The notes beneath the pieces are model-generated. The model was not told where the DNA came from and did not search any database. It saw only the letters and a program-made list of their open reading frames with translations. A program made the translations under genes and the position numbers. Positions 11,449-21,711 of a DNA stretch of 64,000 nucleotides are shown piece after piece (positions within the stretch are counted from its first letter, which is position 1; each line of letters begins with the position of its first letter). The stretch comes from Ceriagrion tenellum (taxonomy: Eukaryota; Arthropoda; Insecta; Odonata; Coenagrionidae): contig OY720633.1 of NCBI GenBank assembly GCA_963169105.1, positions 36,658,795 through 36,722,794 on the forward strand, given 5' to 3'.

Positions 11449-12933
11449 ATGGCGACTGAACGACGAAGCACCCTTCTTCTCACGACGGAGGAAAAGGACG
11501 ATTTTCCCTCACCACTGGAGGTCTACATTTTCTTAACGGAAACGCTGGGCCTCGTGGATGAAGATATCTACGGAATCCAATTTGGTTTTAACAGAAGAAT
11601 GGTTTTTGTGAAACTACATACCGGAGAAAGAACGCAGATAATCATGGAAGATGGACCGAGAAGTCTGCCCTTTCCATCAAGAGGAAACGAGAGAACAAAG
11701 TGCTCCATCGAGGGCGCAGCCGGAACACCTGTCCAAGTAAAAATCATTGGTCTCCCCTTCGAGATTGGATTGATGGAGATATCGCAGGAATTATCCCAAT
11801 TTGGAAAGGTTCAAAGAATTTGGGAGAGTACATGGGGAAGCCACCGCATGCAAAGGTTCTACACAGGTACGAGATTAGCCCGCATGGTGATAGACAGCAA
11901 CATACCTTCTTTTATTAAGGTTTGCGGACAACGTGCTCTCATAATATACGAGGGGCAGAAGCGTACGTGCGCAAGATGCGGTCAAGTCGGCCACGAGAGA
12001 AAAAACTGCCCACGGAACACCAACGGAAGAAGTTACGCAGAGGCAATGGCTGCCCCCCTCTCCTCTGCACAGCTCCTGGATGAAAGGTCCTTGGAAGAGG
12101 CAGCACGAGGCCTTATCGCGCTTGAGACCGCACCGAGAGACGAATTTCCAGCCTTACCCACGAGGCCCCATTGGACCAGACAGTCCGAATCGGACCATGG
12201 ATCCCCGGATCGGAAGCGACAAGCGCGTGAGGCTCGCTCGGCTTTGCAGGACGCCCCCGAGACCTCGACACCCCCTCCTGCAGCTGTGGCCGACATTTCC
12301 CCCTCCCACACTTCGACACCCCCTCCCGCCGCAGTCGACTGCTCCCCTGCCTCTCCCAAGCCGGTAACGCAGCGCGAAAGGGAAGAAGACGCCATGACGG
12401 AAAATAGTGGCGTAATTGTGGCCTCCGAACTCCCCCAAGTCACGATCATCAGCGAGGACCTATTCCGGACAATGGAGGAGAAGACCGCTAGCCAGCCTGC
12501 GGCATCACAGGACAGGACCCTGACTCTCACACCTGAGGATTCGGAAATCAACATTTCCGTTTCACTCTCCCCAATCAGGGACAACCCGACCATAGAATCC
12601 CTTTCTCTTCCAATACTACCTCCGACATCCTACTCCTTGTCCCCTACGCCTGAGGACATGTCCACTGAGCACCAACATGCGAACTCTGACTCCTCCCTGT
12701 TTTGCCCACCCGAGTCGAGACCAAGCGTCACCAGAAACCGTTTCTTCATCCCTGTCTCCGAGACGACGTCGGAGACGAGTGCGGATGAGGAGACCTTGGA
12801 TGGGGCGCAGTTTAGACAAGAGACATCAGCACCGAAGAGCCCCAGGCGACCCGGGAAACGGCGAGGGGAAGCAGGCCGTCGGAAACCACGGCGCCAGGGC
12901 GACACAAGTGGAAAAAACAAAGAGAGTAAGTAA
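11449..12933 (+). CDS. LINE A ORF1, nucleic-acid-binding Gag-like protein
   Basis: ORF1 of the LINE, presumed to package the RNA and act as chaperone during retrotransposition. The ATG at 11,449 sits in a strong Kozak context (ACCATGG) and gives 494 aa. The frame stays open upstream to an ATG at 11,335, but those 38 residues are R/P-rich leader. An RRM-like segment is visible at about residues 90-165 (VQVKIIGLPFEIG, then IKVCGQRALIIYEGQ). It is followed by a CCHC knuckle, C-x2-C-x4-H-x4-C, at residues 174-187 (CARCGQVGHERKNC). The C-terminal 300 residues are P/S/T/E-rich and probably disordered, ending in a K/R-rich tail. ORF2 starts 20 bp downstream. No break is visible, so the protein could be made. 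GC content and codon use are clearly higher than in the surrounding DNA. Confidence 0.85.
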   Translation: MATERRSTLLLTTEEKDDFPSPLEVYIFLTETLGLVDEDIYGIQFGFNRRMVFVKLHTGERTQIIMEDGPRSLPFPSRGNERTKCSIEGAAGTPVQVKIIGLPFEIGLMEISQELSQFGKVQRIWESTWGSHRMQRFYTGTRLARMVIDSNIPSFIKVCGQRALIIYEGQKRTCARCGQVGHERKNCPRNTNGRSYAEAMAAPLSSAQLLDERSLEEAARGLIALETAPRDEFPALPTRPHWTRQSESDHGSPDRKRQAREARSALQDAPETSTPPPAAVADISPSHTSTPPPAAVDCSPASPKPVTQREREEDAMTENSGVIVASELPQVTIISEDLFRTMEEKTASQPAASQDRTLTLTPEDSEINISVSLSPIRDNPTIESLSLPILPPTSYSLSPTPEDMSTEHQHANSDSSLFCPPESRPSVTRNRFFIPVSETTSETSADEETLDGAQFRQETSAPKSPRRPGKRRGEAGRRKPRRQGDTSGKNKESK

Positions 12934-12953
12934 CACCCCGCCTCACAACCACC

Positions 12954-15900
12954 ATGCGCAGTCTGACTTTAAATATTGCCAGGATTTCAAACCCGATCAA
13001 AGTAAAACTCCTCTCGTCCTTTATCCAAAATTTGAAGCCTGATATCGTCTTGCTACAGGAGACGACTTTTGATTTTGTCTGGCCGGACCCAAACTTTCAG
13101 ATATTTTCTAATAACCTAGGGACTAACCTAGGTGTTGTCACACTTGTCCACAATAATATCTCCTGTCACCACATCCGGCGTCACCCCTCAGGACGTATTT
13201 TATCACTCGTTGCCGCAGGAACCCATTTTATCAATGTGTATGCCCCATCCGGGGAAGGAAATAGACATGCACGTGACCGTTTTTTCGAAGACGATCTTCT
13301 GTCATACTTAACAACCTTCAATGGGAAGGCTGTAATGGGGGGAGATTTCAATTCGATATACAGACGCGAAGACTCGGACACGAACCGCGAAAAAATCACT
13401 TACCGGCCGAGCCGCTCTCTCGCGCGGCTCATCCAAAGCACGCGTGCCTCTGACGCCTCTCTCCTTCCCGACGCCCGCCCCGCCCCTTTCACGAGAGCAG
13501 GACGCAAGTCTCGCACTCGAATTGACTATTTCTTCCTTTCCTCTTCCATCAAACCCCTATTCATTTCTATCCAAACTCTACCTGTAAGCACCTCGGATCA
13601 CTGCGCTCTAGTGCTCGACCTTAACCTCACTGATACGCCTTGCACTGCCCGGCATCCCCCCTCTCCATATTGGAGAATGGATGTAGGCATCCTTGGGGAA
13701 GAAAACATTCAATTAGCCATTGGAGATCGAATCACAGGCCTAATATCCTCCATCCGCCCCATGACACACATCACGAATTGGTGGGAAAAGGTCTTCAAAC
13801 CTAAAATAGCGAGTTACATAAAGAAACTACAGAGGCAAAGGTCGAAGGAGATCAATTTCACACTCTTTTTTTATAGAAGTGCATTGAATGACCTGATGCA
13901 AACACCAGAAAAACATGCTACCTTTCAAAAACTTGCTACGTCATTGAAAACTGCTATTTTTAATTTAGAACTAAGAAAATATGCCCCACGGTGCTGGCAG
14001 CGGGAATTAAACCCCGACACATGGGGTCCCCTTACACTTGCTGACCTCCAACGCACTGTAAGATTACAACAAACCCAGACACACTCGCCTCGCCTCTCAA
14101 ACAACAAAGATGGCCTTCTCCGGGAAGCCACCGCACACCTCACGAACACCTTCCAACGCTACCCCCCTTGGAGTGAAGCCGACATGCCCCCTTTGCCAAA
14201 TCTTCCAACCCTCCCGCTCGAAGCGCAAGACACACTCACCGGCGGCATCGCTGAGGAGGAGCTCGATGCCGTAATAAAATCGCTACCAAAAGGAAAAGCC
14301 CCAGGTATGGATGGACTACCCTTTGAATTCTATGTAACTTTTTGGAATATACTAGGGAAAACATTAAAAAATGTTCTCAATCATTCATTGACTGATAGAA
14401 CTTTGACTCCGAGCCAAAGATGCGCCGTCATTAGCCTCCTTCCAAAGTCAGGGCGCCCAAAATCATTCCTCGACTACAGGCCGATAGCGCTCCTCAACAG
14501 CGACTATAAAATATTGGCGCATGTGCTTAAAAACCGCATGATCGAAGTTACGGACCTTGTTTTGTCTCCGTTACAATTTGCTATCTCAAGGCAACGAAAC
14601 ATAATAGATGCCACCTTACTCATCCGAGACATAATTCTATCCGCATCCGAAATGGAAAAAGACCCTTGCTCCATACTTGCTGTAGACCTCAAGAAGGCCT
14701 TTGATTTTGTTCGCGTTCCATATATTATTGAAATTATGAAACGCATGCTCTTTCCTAATAAATTCATTGGGTTCATCAGCACCCTATATTCAAACGTGAA
14801 TGCCAGAATTAAAATAAACAATGCCCTCACCCCGGTCGTTGAAATAAAGAATTCCGTGAGACAGGGTTGTCCGCTATCTATGCTATTATTCGCCATTGCG
14901 ATGGACCCGGCTATTCGCACACTAGAAGCAGCGAACATTGGCATCACGTGTGGAGGTTTTCGTCATACAGCTATTCTATATGCTGATGACATCAGCATAT
15001 TTGTAAATTCAGACGAGCAGCTGGTGACTGCAAAAGAGATTATTCAAAGATATCAATCCGGCGGGTTAATCATCAATGAGAAAAAATCTAAATTCCTCCA
15101 TATCAGCGGGCCACGACCAGTATTGCCAGCACCCTGGGCGGAGGTGTCTCCATTTGTGAAGATATTAGGCCTATGGTGGGGCGCTAATCCAGAAGATATG
15201 CTTACTCGAAACTGGGAAGTGGTGGAGCGGGCCGTGCGTCAAGGAGTGGGGATGTACACACTCAGCTCGCTGCCTCTCACGGGCCGTGTCCGCGCAGTTG
15301 AGCAGGTGATAACGCCCAAGATATGGTATACGGCTCACGTTTGGCCCCTCCCTAACAAGACTCATGCCATCATAGTAAAATCTACGAACGCTATGATTTG
15401 GTATAAACATTGCGGAAGGTCTCCCGCTCGCAGCTCTACGGTCCGTTTGATCGCGGAGGGCTAAAATTGACGGACGTAGCGTTAAAATGCGATATACTGC
15501 TAGCGAAAACACACGTACGAATTCTCGCGGGATCGGACAATCCGAGGAAAACCTTAATGAAAAATGCATGGGCAAAAGCTGATAATCTCATTACTTTCCG
15601 AAAAGCCTCTACAAACATTAAAAAGTTAGTTGAAATTCTTCGTGCGGGGGAATCATTTACTACGAAAATTATTTACGAGAGAGCACTGGGAATTAAATAC
15701 CCGCACTTTACTCGTCCACCGTCTAATTCGTGGCGGAACTGGGCTGATAGTGGGAAAGATGCTAGACTCATTAGTACGATGTACTGCGTGATAGCCGACC
15801 TGTTGCCTATAAGACAACACCTCCACCGTATGCGTCTTGCCGCATCCCCAAACTGCCCTTTTTGTGGGCAAGAGGACACCAACAGCCATCATATTCTTGG

Positions 15901-16192
15901 CTGCAATGAACCCCCTATGGAATGGCTAGTCTTAAGGAGGATCCTCAGAACTTGGGACACTTTCGGTGCCGGTCCAGATAGTGACGATAGGCTTATTTCC
16001 CTAAATTTTCGACTTTTCCCTTCCTATAAAAACCAAATCCTCTCCACATTGATATCCAAATTTGTTTATCTAAGACTGCATGGTGGGGATGTGGGCGGGG
16101 GTCTCTCAATGCTGCTCAGCAACCTTCCCCTCCGCGACGCTCCACCGTCTACACGACCCTGGCTCCTAAGACTCTTGAAGGCGAGGGAGTGA
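12954..16192 (+). pseudogene. LINE A ORF2, endonuclease/reverse transcriptase (one frameshift)
   Basis: ORF2 encodes the enzyme for target-primed reverse transcription. The ATG at 12,954 follows ACCACC, 20 bp after the ORF1 stop. An N-terminal AP-like endonuclease (about residues 1-230) has its key positions intact: N7, E36 (LLQET), Y96 (VYAP), D131 and N133 (GGDFN), then RIDYFF and SDH. The reverse transcriptase follows, with GKAPGMDGLP, DYRPIALLN, AVDLKKAFDFV, RQGCPLS and the catalytic YADD at residues 676-679 (14,979-14,990). The first frame closes at 15,464. Coding continues in another frame from about 15,410 (RSQLYGPFDRGGLKLTDV) to 16,192, including a C-terminal C-x2-C-x7-H-x4-C finger (15,853-15,904). 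A single small indel therefore separates this copy from an intact protein of about 1,080 aa. Confidence 0.85.
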
Positions 16193-16442
16193 GTGAAGTG
16201 ACTGGACGTCGCCCTGATTGCTCGACGTACTCTTGATGTGGGAGCACACCAGGGCAGTGACAGCTGTATGCAGAGAGGACCTTGAGCTATAGACTACCGA
16301 AAGGCAACAGCACTCTTCAAAATGTTCTAATTGTTCTAACGTTTCTTTTTTTTAAATGGTTTTTTTTTTGTCTTTAAAAATATCCAAATGAACTTTGAAA
16401 TAACTCTGTACATCCATCTTGAAAATAAATGAAATTTAATCG

Positions 16443-16508
16443 TAGCTTAACTGGCTAAAGCACTCGGCCGGCAATCGAGGGATCCGGGTTCGAATCCCGG
16501 TCAAGGCG
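16443..16508 (+). repeat. tRNA-like sequence in the 3' region of LINE A
   Basis: An A box (TAGCTTAACTGG, 16,443-16,454) and a perfect B box (GGTTCGAATCC, 16,487-16,497) are present. A D stem (GCTT/AAGC), an anticodon stem (CTCGG/TCGAG) and a T stem (CCGGG/CCCGG) can all form. The anticodon position reads GGC, but the loop base before it is C instead of the near-universal U33. The 3' acceptor strand (TCAAGGC) is present, while the 5' partner (GCCTTGA) is missing and replaced by LINE 3' UTR. It is therefore a SINE-type tRNA-like piece, not a working tRNA gene. Internal pol III promoter activity is possible. Confidence 0.75.
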
Positions 16509-16539
16509 AATGATTTTTTCTCTGTGGAAATTCGCACAT

Positions 16540-17290
16540 ATCTACATACTACCCTACGAGCCATCGCATGGGCGTATGACAGGAGGCGTTAGGACACCAG
16601 CCGTTTAAAGATGTAAGGGATAAGGTTTTGGGAGGAAAAGTGGTGGCGTGTACGTATTATGGGAGTGTATTTAGTGGACGTCAGTTTTTTTTGTGGTCGC
16701 TTATTGTGCGCGGAAATAACGAGTTTTGTACCTATCTATTAACGGTAATGTATCTCTCTTATTTTGCCGCATCGGTCAGACCTAGAGATGCAGTGAGGCG
16801 TTATGATTATATTATCTGTGTCGCTCTGAAACACACCAGTTCTGAATTTCTCAAACAAGCTAAGCCTTGCGTGTAACCTCCGAGTCTCTAGGGGCTCTCA
16901 CCTTAATCCCTCTAACAGTTGTGTAACACTATATGTTCCTTTGTAGCAGTTTTTAACGAAGCGCACTGCTTTTCTTTGTACATACTTGGTTAATTTTTTT
17001 GGTTAAATCTTCATGACCAGTCTCCCAAATGCTCGCGGCATATTCGAGGTGTGGCCTAACCGGGGCGAAGTAGCATCTCTCTTTGACTTTATCATCCGAG
17101 GACTTCCTTATTATACGTTTAACAAAACCTAGTTTCTTTAATACTGTATTGCATATGTTTTGTATGTGTGTTCCCCACGATATTCAGGAAGTTAATGGTA
17201 GTTTCAAGATATTTTACTGTATTTGAAGATTTTATGTTTACTTCACCAACAGTGTAGGTATGGTATTTGTGTATATATGGCATATGAACT
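16540..17290 (-). pseudogene. CR1-like LINE 3' fragment (RT C-terminus and 3' end)
   Basis: Read on the minus strand, this begins with the RT thumb region (VKYLETTINFLNIVGNTH). It continues as LGFVKRIIRKSSDDKVKERC and VRPHLEYAASIWE, and ends in a 3' UTR terminating at GTAGTATGTAGAT. At least two frameshifts and many stops make it dead. A second copy of the same family lies at 55,150-55,775 on the plus strand and aligns along its length. That copy has extra bases where this one reads RCYFAPVRPH. LINE A has inserted into its last bases, so the fragment's terminus continues at 11,187-11,199. Confidence 0.75.
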
Positions 17291-17456
17291 GAACTTGGAA
17301 ATCACGGTGAAAATTGAAGCGCTACAATGAATAATGTTCCAATTTCTCATGTCATTGCAATTAGATGTAACAATGAAAATAACATGTGCCCAAAATATCG
17401 CCCAATTTAATATAAATTGAAGCTAATTACCTACTTTATAGTCACTTTTATTACAG
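17291..17456. other. Spacer between two LINE elements
   Basis: AT-rich DNA separates the CR1-like fragment from the start of LINE B. No feature is recognised. Confidence 0.4.
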
Positions 17457-17478
17457 TCAGTCTCAGTCCTTGGTCGTG
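17457..17478 (+). promoter_or_regulatory. Putative internal initiator of LINE B
   Basis: Two overlapping-phase TCAGTC motifs match the arthropod initiator consensus TCAKTY. A downstream GGTCGTG matches the core of the downstream promoter element, but its distance is much shorter than the usual +28, so the combination is not canonical. This is inference from motif matches only. Confidence 0.3.
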
Positions 17479-17632
17479 AACGGACGTATCTCTCGCTTTC
17501 TCGCCATACTTTCTTTCTTTACTCGCTTTCTCGCCTAACTGTGGAAAGTGTGGTCAAGCTGTTAAGCGCGGCAAAAGCTCTATCGTATCCTATGGTGATT
17601 GTCATGAGCAGTATCATCTCGCCTGCTCTTCA

Positions 17633-18478
17633 ATGACGGAAGAAGACCTGCGAACCCTGGAAGGCCTACAGCGGCCCTGGCACTGTGGTTCATGCCTGAT
17701 GCAGAAGCGTTCAATGCGCGGGGACAACACTTCTGTGAAGAGCAGTGACAACTTGACCGGTGCCGAACCTGTAGCTGCGACGCTAAATGAAATCTTAGCT
17801 CGAATCAAGTGCTTGCAGGACGAACAAGGTGAGATCAAAAAGTCATTACTCTGGTGTCAAGAGTCGATAAGTGATCTAAATAAGTCCCTCAGTGAGGTCA
17901 AAAGCGCAATCACAAATCTTAGTGAAAAGCTCGAAAATACGATCGGCGACTTGTGTCAGTTGCAAAAACGCGTGTTCGAACTAGAAAAACACGTTAATCA
18001 AATGGAGCAAGAAGCAAAGAAAAATGTGGTCGAGATTCAGGGAGTTCCATATTGTAAAGGAGAGCTCCTTAGTGCCATCATCCATCAGATAGGCTTGTCC
18101 CTAGGAGTCAAAGTGGAAGCCGCTGACATTGACTTTGTTTACCGTGTGGGAACACAAAGTTACACACATCGGCCCCTCATTATTGTTCTGCGATTTTTGA
18201 GGCAGAGCACTGCTAGTGAGTTCTTGAGCAGACGGAGAGTGAAACGTGACCTAAGTACTCGTGATATTGGAATTGACAACCTACCCAGTCAGCCCATTTT
18301 CATCAATGAGGCACTCACTCAGTGGAACCGGAAACTATTCGCCAAAGCCAGAGAACTCAAAAGAGCAGATAAGTTCAAGTATCTTTGGATACGAGGAGGC
18401 AGAATTTATGTGAGGAAACTTGACGGGGGGGAACGAAGTGTTATTACTTGTCTTGAAGACCTCAGTAACTTTAACTAA
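17633..18478 (+). CDS. LINE B ORF1, PHD-like finger and coiled-coil protein
   Basis: This RNA-binding ORF1 protein has 281 codons from the ATG at 17,633. The frame is open upstream to about 17,480 and encodes the first half of a PHD-like zinc finger there (CGKCG at 17,540, DCHEQYHLAC). The finger is completed after the ATG by WHCGSC. The original start therefore lay upstream and has been lost or is non-ATG. One expected cysteine of the finger is Y (SYGDC). A heptad-rich coiled coil spans about 17,790-18,010. The C-terminal domain (VVEIQGVPYCKGELL ... FINEALTQWNRKLF ... KYLWIRGGRIYVRK) is typical of CR1/Jockey ORF1. The TAA stop is followed directly by the ORF2 ATG in the same frame. Confidence 0.75.
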   Translation: MTEEDLRTLEGLQRPWHCGSCLMQKRSMRGDNTSVKSSDNLTGAEPVAATLNEILARIKCLQDEQGEIKKSLLWCQESISDLNKSLSEVKSAITNLSEKLENTIGDLCQLQKRVFELEKHVNQMEQEAKKNVVEIQGVPYCKGELLSAIIHQIGLSLGVKVEAADIDFVYRVGTQSYTHRPLIIVLRFLRQSTASEFLSRRRVKRDLSTRDIGIDNLPSQPIFINEALTQWNRKLFAKARELKRADKFKYLWIRGGRIYVRKLDGGERSVITCLEDLSNFN

Positions 18479-21356
18479 ATGTCTTGCACCCTCGAAATGT
18501 TAAAATTGTGTCACGTTAATGCACAGTTGTTATTCAGGCATACTGACGAATTCCGTGACTACTTTCATAAACGTGATTATCACGTTATTGCTGTCTCCGA
18601 AAGCTGGCTTAATGAAAATATCTCCTCGGACGCTGTTGAATTGAACAATTACAAATTGTTGCGTAACGATAGACAAGGAAGAGTAGGCGGTGGTGTATGT
18701 GTGTATCTTCACGAAAGCTTGTCATTTAAATTGTTGTTAAAGTCTTATGGTACTCCTTTCAGACCTGAATACATGTTTTTAGAAATAACTGGAAAGGAAG
18801 GTAAAATATTGTTTTGTGTCATATATAGACCCCCCAAAAACCGGTCAGTCAAAAAACATGTCTGAATGTTTTGAGCCGTCACTTCATAATCTTCTTCCAA
18901 TGTACAAAAATGTGATATTGTTGGTGACCTAAACATTGACATGTTGAGGAAAACTTATGACAGTACGTATCTCAGTGACATGTTATTCAGCTGTAATCTA
19001 TTCCTTGTTCCCTATCAGTCAACCCACAACCTCATGAACAGCAATACTCTCCTAGACCTTTTCATCGTTGACGATTTGTCAAAGGTAGAAGAGTATGAGC
19101 AGCACCCTGCCACATTCTTGTCGGAACATGACCTAATTTATGTAAAATATAGATATAAGTTACGTGCTTATAAGCCCAGTGAAATGAATTTCCGTAATTT
19201 TAAGGGTTTTAAATAAACTGAATTTGAATCAGATGTATTTGAAAGTGACTGGAGTAAATTTTTCAATACCCATCTTGTGGATAAAAAAGTTGACATTTTT
19301 AACAAACTTATTCTGAAATTGCTTGTTACTCATGCGCCTAGAAAAGTAATTAGGCCAAAGCGTCAACCAGCCCCTTGGTTAATCCCTGAAATTAGGAACT
19401 TAATGTCACTCAGGAATCGTATTCGTCGAAATTTCCAAAGAACTCTTCTACCTCACCTTCACCAGCAATACAAAGTTATTAGAAATCGAGTACAGTACCA
19501 AATCCGAACAGCCAAACAAAAGTACTATATTGAGTGTTTTTCTGCACAAAGGGACGCCAAATCCATTTGGCAGGAGCTGAGGCGCCTTGGCCTTGGAAAG
19601 CCTAGACGTTCCCCATACAAAATGAACTTCCCCTTGGATGATCTGAACAGCCATTTCCTTACACCAGTCTTCAGGGAAGAAAATTCGTACGAATACCCAG
19701 ATGACATCGATTTTACTCGTACTGAAAACGGTCCAATTTTATTTGATCATACATTATTCTCAGATTTCGATAGCACGAGGCTTTATTTCCCTCACTACAC
19801 ACCTGACATGCTTTTAAAGCAAGTGAAAGCTTTAAAATCGAATACTGTAGGTGTTGATGGAATCAGTGCAAAAATCTTAAAAGCTATTCAACCCGCTGTA
19901 ATGCCAATGATACTCAACATCTATAACTGCTCAATAAATTACTCCTTTTTTCCTACCTTGTGGAAATCTGCCTTAGTTAGGCCCATAGCAAAAAAGTCTG
20001 CTCCCAAAGACATGTCCGACTTCAGACCAATAGCGTTACTATGCGCTCTCTCTAAACCCCTCGAGCGCTTAGTTCATACCACTACAGTGGAACATCTTAT
20101 GCGGCAAAATTTCTTCGATGAGTATCAATCAGGGTTTAGAAAACACTTTAGCACACAAACGGCCCTCTTAAAGGTGACCGATGATATACGTCGATCAATA
20201 GACGAAAAGAAAGTAACTGTTCTGGTGCAATTCGATCTAAGCAAGGCCTTTGATTCAGTTGATCATGACATACTACTGGAACGAATGAGTGGACTCAATT
20301 TCTCTCACTCTGCCCTTAGCTGGTATCGTTCCTACCTGTCAAATCGTCAGCAAGCTGTTAAAGACGAAGACGGCAATGTATCAATTTTCAAACCCGTCTC
20401 ATGTGGAGTTCCACAGGGTTCAATACTTGGGCCCCTTCTGTTTTGTATTTTCATCAAGGAACTCGCTAGGGAAATATCCCATTGCAAATATCATTTTTAC
20501 GCTGACGACCTGCAAATATATATAGAGTCCCACCCTTCTGAAATTAACCACGCCATCGCGTTGGTTAACGAGGATATTAAATTTATTTGCGATTGGCTGT
20601 TCAAAAGTCGATTAAAACTAAACCCCAACAAGACAAAATCAATAATATTTGGAAGTGCTCCTAATGTACGCATGCTTCTTTCAAAAGACCTACCCAAAGT
20701 TAGTGTTCTAAATATTCAAATTGACTACTCGAACTCAGTCAAAAGCCTTGGAGTTTGCCTGAGCAGTACCTTAGCCTGGCGCGAACAAGTTACTGCCATC
20801 TCAAATAAAGTTCACAAAACTCTCCACAGAATGAAGTATTTCAGGCACTTAATCCCAACAACACTGCGCCAGAGGTTGGTTGAGAGTTTAATATTTCCTA
20901 ATTTTGATTATTGTTCCATTATATACTCCGATATGACTAATGAATTAAGCGTTAAATTACAAAGACTGCAAAATATGTATGCGATTCATTTTTAATATTC
21001 GTTTCAACGAGCATGTATGTCCCTATTACGCAAAGCTGGGTTGGTTAAAATTGAATCAGAGAAGAACAATTCAAAAAGTCTTAATGTTATTCAAAGTACT
21101 GAACTCGAAAACCCCTTCTTATTTATATGAAAACTTGATTTTTAATGTCCAAACTAACAAGAGATCGACCCATATAACAAAAACATTTTACATCCCCAAA
21201 TACCGTTCAACAAAATATGAAAATACTTTCCACATCTTATCCTGTAAATTATGGAACTCGTTGCCTGATAGTATTAAATTTTCTATGAATGTATCACAAT
21301 TTAAAAGGAGTATGGCTGACTTTTTTTCTCCAAAATGTTCTCTCGCCTCTATATGA
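18479..21356 (+). pseudogene. LINE B ORF2, endonuclease/reverse transcriptase (broken)
   Basis: ORF2 starts at the ATG abutting the ORF1 stop. Endonuclease motifs are visible across frames: LCHVNAQ, VSESWL, VIYRPP, VGDLNID, LDLFIVDD and SEHD. The RT is well preserved: VGVDGISAKILK, DFRPIALLCALSKPLER, YQSGFRKHFSTQTALL, FDLSKAFDSVDHDIL, GVPQGSILGPLLF and the catalytic YADD at 20,498-20,509. Breaks are a frameshift at about 18,850-18,860, a second at about 18,912-18,920, an in-frame TAA at 19,214-19,216, and a third frameshift near 20,980-20,995. After the last one the conserved C-terminus (HILSCKLWNSLPDSIK) resumes and ends at 21,356. Confidence 0.85.
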
Positions 21357-21711
21357 GAAGACAAAATGGTATGAGATGATATTGTTACATGCTACTTGTT
21401 CACTAAAATCATTTGTTATTTTTCTGTCTTATAAATATACGTTTGGTTGCTTTTCATTTTTTCTTATTAATAGGTATTACAGATGGTACATTTTTGTTTT
21501 AACATACTATTTCGATTTTTGATATTGAGACTGTTTTTTCATTTTCATTTACCTCGCTCATTCTGTATCTCTCTGCTGACTTGAAAGTTGTTTGTTTGTT
21601 TTCCTTTTTTGTAAGGCTTTGTATTTTGTCTTTGTATTCCTCTTCTCATGAAGGCTTGTAAACTAATTCAATGTCCTAAGGGACTTGGTCCCAAGGACTT
21701 TGTCCCAGAAA

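Larger units (their letters stand above)
11200..16539 (+). mobile_element. LINE A: near-intact two-ORF non-LTR retrotransposon
   Basis: A 5.34-kb insertion contains a 5' leader, ORF1, ORF2, a short 3' UTR with AATAAA at 16,424-16,429, a tRNA-like sequence and a terminal tail. It is flanked by the 13-bp duplication ATCTACATACTAC. ORF1 has an RRM-like region and one CCHC knuckle. ORF2 has an AP endonuclease and an RT whose DYRPIALLNSDYKILA-type block resembles the Tx1/L1 group more than CR1 or Jockey (clade assignment is inference). The last 22 bp (16,518-16,539) are the reverse complement of 11,265-11,286 in the leader. Only one frameshift and a perfect target duplication indicate a young copy. 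Confidence 0.85.

Noticed and set aside
12033..12593. 186-codon minus-strand open frame antisense to LINE A ORF1
   Set aside because: It lies opposite the P/S/T-rich, GC-rich part of ORF1, where antisense stops are depleted; no independent signature.
16443..16508. Functional tRNA gene (anticodon GGC)
   Set aside because: 5' acceptor strand missing, U33 replaced by C, and it is embedded at the end of a LINE insertion; treated as tRNA-like repeat.
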